The notes under the pieces: generated by a model
Databases searched by the model: none
Told to the model about the DNA's origin: nothing
The model's input: the letters and a program-made list of their open reading frames with translations, nothing else
Part shown: one piece after another, positions 59,201 to 64,000 of the stretch
Position numbering within the stretch: the stretch's first letter is position 1
Layout: the number at the start of each line of letters is the position of its first letter
Source: CAWJFJ01 sp963800065
GTDB lineage: Bacteria > Actinomycetota > Acidimicrobiia > Acidimicrobiales > UBA8190
Direction of reading: 5' to 3'
DNA: 64,000 nt
Assembly: GCA_963800065.1 (NCBI GenBank)
Contig: CAWCZO010000003.1
Coordinates: forward strand, 712,442-776,441
Program-made: the position numbers and the translations under genes

Positions 59201-60430
59201 TTACTCGAAGCGGAGCGCGTCAATGGGCCGGAGCGACGCGGCGCGGTTGGCGGGGTAGAAGCCGAAAAACACACCGACGGCGATGGCGACTCCGAAGGCG
59301 AGGGCAATCGAGATCGGAGCCACCGCCGGCTGGATGCCGTCAATTCTGAATCGCGAGCCGATCAAGCCGACGGCCACCCCCACGGCGCCACCGAGGAGTG
59401 AGATCACCACGGCCTCGATGAGGAACTGCGTGAGGATGGCAAGCTTGGGAGCGCCGATGGCCTTGCGAATGCCAATCTCTCTCGTTCTCTCCGTCACGCT
59501 CACCAACATGATGTTCATGACACCGATACCCCCGACCAGAAGGGAGATGGCCGCCACTGCCCCTAGGAGGAAGGTCAGGGTGCTCGTCGTCGACGTCGCC
59601 GTGGACAGCAGATCCGCTTCATTCACGACCCGGAAGGGAAGGTCCGCGACCGTGGTGTCGTTCTGGGCGGCCAGGATGTCCTCGACCTCGCTCTGGGCCA
59701 GAGCAAGGGTGGATGAGGACTTCCCCTGGACCAAGAGCTCGGTGAAGGACTGGGACTCCCCTGTCAGCTGGTCCTGCACCGCCGTGTACGGGGCGATGGC
59801 CACAGCGTCCTGGTCGGTGATGCCGCTCGTGCCCTTGGAAGCGAGAACGCCGACCACGAGGAAATTCGAGGATCCGAGCATGATCTGCTGCCCAATGGGA
59901 TTCGACCCCACGGCGAAGAGATTGCTGGCCACCTCGGAACCGATGTCGACGACCTGGGCGTGCCGGGCGACATCAGTGCTCGTGATGGACCGCCCCGAGG
60001 CCACGGTGTAATCGCTGGCCGTGAGATACGACGGCGTCGAACCGGTGACGGTCGTGGTGTAGGTCGCACTCTGGTAGGTGGCGGTGACCGAGGTGGAGAG
60101 AACCGGTGACACCGATTCGACGTCGGGCGCATTGTTGGGGTTGGAGATCTTGTTGACGTCGGCGATGGTGAGGGTGGCAGCCTGCGACTGGGTGCCGGTG
60201 GAGGACACTGAGCGGGAGAAGCCGAAACGTCCCGTGTTCAACACGGTCAACGTGTTGGTGCCGAGGGCGTCGATGCGCTGCTCGACCGCCCGGGACGAGC
60301 CCGTTCCCACCGCCACCAGGATGATAACAGCGGACACTCCGATGAGCACCCCGAGCATCGTCAAGGCCGAGCGCAGCTTGTTGGCGGCCACACCGCCGAG
60401 CGCCATGCGCACCACGTCGCGTTGCTTCAT
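59201..60430 (-). CDS. MacB/FtsX-type ABC transporter permease
   Basis: A 409-residue protein: N-terminal MALGGVAANKLRSALTMLGVLIGVSAVIILVAVGTGSSRAVEQRIDALGTNTLTV (one span), a periplasmic-type MacB core domain (about residues 60-275), then three spans with FLLGAVAAISLLVGGIGVMNIMLVSVTERTREIGIRKAIGA, the diagnostic FtsX motif. Works with the ATPase and the membrane-fusion protein to export peptides, drugs or lipids. ATG overlaps the ATPase stop (ATGA). Confidence 0.93.
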   Translation of the reverse strand: MKQRDVVRMALGGVAANKLRSALTMLGVLIGVSAVIILVAVGTGSSRAVEQRIDALGTNTLTVLNTGRFGFSRSVSSTGTQSQAATLTIADVNKISNPNNAPDVESVSPVLSTSVTATYQSATYTTTVTGSTPSYLTASDYTVASGRSITSTDVARHAQVVDIGSEVASNLFAVGSNPIGQQIMLGSSNFLVVGVLASKGTSGITDQDAVAIAPYTAVQDQLTGESQSFTELLVQGKSSSTLALAQSEVEDILAAQNDTTVADLPFRVVNEADLLSTATSTTSTLTFLLGAVAAISLLVGGIGVMNIMLVSVTERTREIGIRKAIGAPKLAILTQFLIEAVVISLLGGAVGVAVGLIGSRFRIDGIQPAVAPISIALAFGVAIAVGVFFGFYPANRAASLRPIDALRFE

Positions 60431-61224
60431 CGGGACGCTCCGGCCCGGCCGGCCTCGGCATGGGCCTCATGAGAAAGGCGGGCGGCGGACGAATCCTGCC
60501 GGTAATCCTCGACGATCTGACCGTCGCGAAGCTTGACCACCCGCTCGGCGTAGCCGGCGATGTCGTCCTCGTGGGTGATGAGTACGACCGTGCGGCTCTG
60601 GGCATGCAGGGCCGCGAACACCGACATCACGTCGAGACTCGATTCGGTGTCGAGGTTCCCGGTGGGCTCGTCGGCCAAGATCAGGGCGGGATTGGTCACG
60701 ATGGCCCGGGCCACGGCGGCACGCTGCTGTTGGCCACCGGACATCTCACTCGGATAATGGTCCGTGCGCTCGCTAAGCCCCACGGCTTCGAGCGCCCGCA
60801 GGGCCCGCGCCCGCCGGTCGTTCTGGCGCACCCCGGCGTAGACAAGGGGCAGCTCGACGTTGGCGACGGCCGACATGCGGGGCAGGAGATTGAAACTCTG
60901 GAAGACGAACCCGATCTTCCGGTTCCGTATCCGGGCTAGGTCGTCGTCGTCCAGAGTGCGGACATCGACACCGTCGAGCCAGAAGTGTCCCCTGGTCGGT
61001 ACGTCGAGGCAACCGATGATGTTCATGAGCGTCGACTTGCCGGACCCCGACGCGCCCATGATGGCCACGAAGTCGCCCCGGACGATGTCGAGGGAGATCC
61101 CCCGCAGCGCGTGGACGTCGGTATCGCCCATCCTGTACGTCTTGGTCACGTTGAGCAACGAGATGACCGGTCGCTGCACTCTCGGGGCCATACCGGCGGG
61201 CACGTCGGCGACAGAGGTGGTCAT
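60427..61224 (-). CDS. MacB-type ABC ATPase (LolD-like)
   Basis: A 265-residue ATPase: VTKTYRMGDTDVHALRGISLDI, Walker A GASGSGKSTLMNIIG, Q-loop GFVFQSFNLLPRMSAVANVELPLVY, signature MSGGQQQRAAVARA, Walker B LILADEPTGNLD and HEDDIAGYAERVVKLRDGQI. Energises the MacB-like permease. ATG overlaps the fusion-protein stop (ATGA). Confidence 0.94.
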   Translation of the reverse strand: MTTSVADVPAGMAPRVQRPVISLLNVTKTYRMGDTDVHALRGISLDIVRGDFVAIMGASGSGKSTLMNIIGCLDVPTRGHFWLDGVDVRTLDDDDLARIRNRKIGFVFQSFNLLPRMSAVANVELPLVYAGVRQNDRRARALRALEAVGLSERTDHYPSEMSGGQQQRAAVARAIVTNPALILADEPTGNLDTESSLDVMSVFAALHAQSRTVVLITHEDDIAGYAERVVKLRDGQIVEDYRQDSSAARLSHEAHAEAGRAGASR

Positions 61225-63105
61225 CCGCCACCGAACCCGCCGAAGCCGCCGCCACCAAACCCAGCGCCGCCGCCCAACCCGCCGAAGCCACCGGTGGTTA
61301 TCGAACCCGTCGTGGCGGCCGAGACCGACGCCACCGGCTCGACCACGACCTCACCCACCTTCACTCCGCTCTCGATCTGGGTGGTCGAGTCACCGACCAG
61401 GCCGGTCGTCACGCGGGTCACCGTCTTCGTCCCGTTGGAAAGAACGGTCACGGTCGAGATCGGACCGGTCGTGGTAATGGCTGCGCTCGGGAGTTCCAGG
61501 ACGTCGGTGGCGGTCTGGACGACGACGCTCACGTCGGCCGTCATCCCCACCTTCACGGTGGACGGGGGATTAACCAAGGCGATGGTCACGTCGTAGGTGA
61601 CGACGTTGCTCACCACCGTGGACGTGGGTGCCACGGCGGTGACCGTCCCCGTAACGGTGGAGTCTGGCAGAGCGGGGAGGGTGATGGTGGCTGTCTCACC
61701 GGGGGCCATCTTGGCGATGTCGGCCTCGGCGAACCCGGCCACTACTTGGAGGCCAGAGAGGTTCTCGATCGTCACGAACGACGACGAGCTGGACGTGGAG
61801 GACGACCCGGTGGAGGACGACCCGGTGGAGGACGACCCGGTGGAGGACGACCCGGTGGAGGACGACCCGGTGGAGGACGACCCGGTGGAGGACGACCCGG
61901 TGGAGGACGACCCGGTGCCGCCGAAGGACGATGATCCCGACCCCGTCGACGACGTGCCGGCGGACGAGGCGCTGGCGTCGGACGCCGAGGTCCCACCTCC
62001 GCTGACCGTGTCACCGACGGCACCGTTGACGGCGGTGACGGTTCCCGCTGATGGGAGCGGTCAGGGTGGTCTCGTTCACGGCCTTCTGATCGTCGGCAAC
62101 GGTGTTCTGGTCCTGGAGAACCTGAGCCTGGTCCTGGGCGATCGTCGACGGGACCACGGCCTCCCCGGCGGTCGTGGCGGCGATGCTCATCTGCTGGGCG
62201 GCGATGGTGGCCTTGTCCTTGGCCACCGTCTGCTCATCGGTGGTGATGGTCTGCTGGCCCACCACGCGTGCAGCTCGCCGCCGTGGTGGCCGTTTCGGGA
62301 ACACCCTCGACCCCACCGACCACGAATGAGCGCACGATAGGTCGTGTCGGGGGTCAGGCCGGTGACGGTGGCGCTCGCCGCGGTTCCCGTGGCGGTCGTC
62401 GTGGGCGTCACGGAGCCGTAGGCCGTGGTGGTGCCGTACCGGAAGTGGTAGCTTCGCCCCGGAGGTGACGGTGCCCGTGAAAGTGAGAGCGGTGTCGGAG
62501 GGCGCCGCCGGTGGCCGAACCGCCGCCGCCTCCCGTACCGGCCGAGGACGATGAGCCGGACAGCGCCGGGACATCCCAGGTCCTCGTCGGAGGTGAGCTG
62601 GTTCTGGGCGTCGGTAACATTGGTCTCGTCCGTGGTCAGCTGCTCCTCCTCGGAGGTGAGCTGGTTCTGGGCCGATGCCGCCGAGGCCTGGTCCTGCTTC
62701 AGCTGCGCCGGCGTGCCACCCTGCTCGGCCGAGGTCAGGGTGTACTGGGCAGCGGGCCGGGGAGGCCTCCACGGCGGCCAGCGTGACGTCGGCGTCGGTG
62801 GGGTCGAGGGTGCCGAGCACCTGCCCCGCTGTCACGTTCTGCCCGGCCGTGACGTCCACCGCCGCCAGCGTGCCGCTCACGGCGAAACTAACCGAAGCGG
62901 AGGTGGCCGCGCTCACGTTGCCCGATGCCGACACGCTCGACTGCACGGTGCCTCGCGTGACGGTCACCGTCCTTGCCGTCGAGCTGGCCGCCGACGACGA
63001 CCCGTAGATCGAGTCGAGGCCGAAGGCCGTTACCGCCGCCACTGCGATGCCCAACACGCCGTACCAGACAAGCGTCTTCCGGCGGAGGATCTCACCAAGT
63101 CTCAT
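61221..63105 (-). pseudogene. MacA/HlyD-type membrane-fusion protein, multiple frameshifts
   Basis: The N-terminus (ATG 63105) has one span (VWYGVLGIAVAAVTAFGL) and a lipoyl-type domain (VSASGNVSAATSASVSFAVSG). Reading then moves between frames at about 62757, 62515, 62455, 62340, 62270 and 62045, yet each piece is protein-like and stop-free: a coiled coil (AEQGGTPAQLKQDQASAASAQ), an Fn3-like insert (SYHFRYGTTTAYGS), more coiled coil (TITTDEQTVAKDKATIAAQQ), an SSTGS linker, and an intact C-terminal barrel (VVAGFAEADIAKMAPGETATI) ending in a Phe-Gly rich tail. Most breaks fall in G or C runs, pointing to recent or artefactual indels. Confidence 0.7.
61801..61920 (-). repeat. Eight 15-bp tandem repeats coding an SSTGS linker
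   Basis: GACGACCCGGTGGAG repeated eight times, the last copy ending CCG. On the coding strand it gives Ser-Ser-Thr-Gly-Ser units between the coiled coil and barrel of the membrane-fusion protein. Confidence 0.88.
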
Positions 63106-63273
63106 GTCGTTCTTCGTCCCTTGGTGTCCGAAATTCCTGGGGGCCGGCGGCTCGTCGGGCCGAGGGCACGTCTCAACCGGTCGTCGTAGTCGTGGACGGC
63201 GTCGGTCGTGGGCGGCGCATGCCGCGATGGCGGCCTGGTAGGAAGCGTTCGGAACGGTGGTGGTCGGGCTGGG

Positions 63274-63776
63274 TCAGGTGCTGCTCTTCGGTGCTCCGAA
63301 GGTGGTCGGCAAGGTGACCCGTGCAGCTTCAGGCAATTGCGGTAGGCGGCGAAGGCCGTCTGTGAATCCTCCGCTACCCCCGAAGCCCCCGAACCCTGCG
63401 GAGGGCCGCAAGTTCTTACAGGCGGCGGCAGCCTTCTCGAACGTGGGGTTGTTCCGGAAGGCTCCCCCACCGGATCCTGGCGTGAATCCACCGGATCCGG
63501 GGGTGAAGTCGGGCGCGTCCCGCCTGCCGGAAAGCTTCCGGGAGTGAAGTTCGGGAGAGTCACGCCGTGCTGCTTCGGCGGGCGGTGTAAGACGCCTCGG
63601 AGGCGGCGCCCGACGGCTTGGTTGTGGCGCGTCGATCCGCTCGGCGACGAGCTTCCGCAGGCGGCAAGCACCACAGGCACCACTCCGACCAGCAACGACA
63701 CGAGGAGGCACGGTCGGACTCGGCGCCCGTCAGCCTCACGGCTCGTGTGTCCCTTCAGGGCTTGGAACAGACCCAC
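63274..63776 (-). pseudogene. Lipoprotein with CLK-HGVTLP repeats, frameshifted
   Basis: GTG 63776 has GAGGGAGA upstream and starts a lipoprotein signal (PCLLVSLLVGVVPVVLAAC). Later pieces lie in different frames: HGVTLPNFTPGS, NPTFEKAAAACKNLRP, FAAYRNCLKLHG and VTLPTTFGAPKSST. The Y-x2-C-L-K-x-HG-VTLP unit appears at least twice. The indels that separate these pieces fall in G or C runs. Coding-like sequence (VPNASYQAAIAACAA) continues past a TGA at 63274 towards 63200. Lipoproteins of this sort often precede MacAB-like operons in Acidimicrobiia (from memory). Function unknown. Confidence 0.5.
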
Positions 63777-64000
63777 TGTGTCTCCCTCGGTCTCGGCGTC
63801 ACTGGCGTTCCGTCCGTAGCCGACGGGGTTGTTCCTATCCGTGCCGTGTGGTCGAGCTGTGCCATCACACGTTGCCTTCCGGTCCCAGCCTCGACAGTCT
63901 GCCTCTCCGCAAAATCGAGAATGCCGTGAAAATCCTGTGAAGTCGCTGAGAATCTCGAGCTGGTCGACCTCCGTCTCGAAGAGGAAAGCCACGAGGCCTT

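Overview
The window is about 70% GC, densely packed and rich in GTG starts and 4-nt gene overlaps. It carries acyl-CoA dehydrogenases, non-decarboxylating thiolases paired with DUF35 OB-fold proteins, family III CoA-transferases, a KstR-like regulator and repeat-rich secreted proteins. This points to a soil or water actinomycete, most likely class Acidimicrobiia, that degrades steroid- or terpenoid-like carbon skeletons through CoA esters. The taxonomic call is inference from gene content.

Layout. 1-5.2 kb: the end of an acyl-CoA dehydrogenase, a SnoaL-like protein, a substrate-binding protein divergent from an acyl-CoA ligase, and an EAL-HDOD signalling protein. 5.2-6.3 kb: a VOC protein and a membrane protein. 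6.4-12.3 kb (minus strand): a six-gene operon (two CoA-transferases, then thiolase, DUF35, thiolase, DUF35) with 4-nt overlaps at every junction. 12.4-21.4 kb: two related amidohydrolases, an NRDE protein, an SGNH-fold protein that has lost its catalytic serine and ends in nine Leu-Gln-Trp repeats, two acyl-CoA dehydrogenases and an LLM flavin oxidoreductase. 22.4-26.7 kb: a 4.3-kb element with a large serine recombinase and an HUH Rep, inserted in a DUF222/HNH gene that can be rebuilt in frame from its two ends. 28-40 kb: two repeat-built secreted proteins, a third thiolase/DUF35 pair divergent from an aldehyde dehydrogenase, a D-aminoacylase-like hydrolase and a cyclase, then pdxH and a TetR gene. 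40-51.6 kb: kstR, an alcohol dehydrogenase, an ABC exporter, a DUF2079 protein, the ltp4/ltp3-type operon with ferredoxin behind a candidate KstR box, gltX and a YdcF-like protein. 51.7-58.2 kb: tRNA-Gln(CTG) followed by an integrase island with phage-satellite-like order. 58.5-64 kb: a MacAB-like export operon and a lipoprotein gene, with many single-base frameshifts at the right end.

How it works together. Ligase and CoA-transferases activate acids as CoA esters, dehydrogenases desaturate them, and thiolase/DUF35 pairs probably act as retro-aldolases or thiolases on side chains. Aldehyde and alcohol dehydrogenases, LLM oxidoreductase and ferredoxin supply redox steps, and hydrolases and the cyclase open rings or amides. 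A shared palindrome of the form CTGAC-N5/6-GTCAG lies at four divergent or leading promoters and in front of the TetR gene at 39.6-40.2 kb, so much of this appears to be one regulon; KstR probably controls the 46-49 kb operon.

Several genes are broken by one-base changes, most in short G or C runs. Those inside otherwise conserved genes may be assembly errors rather than true mutations.
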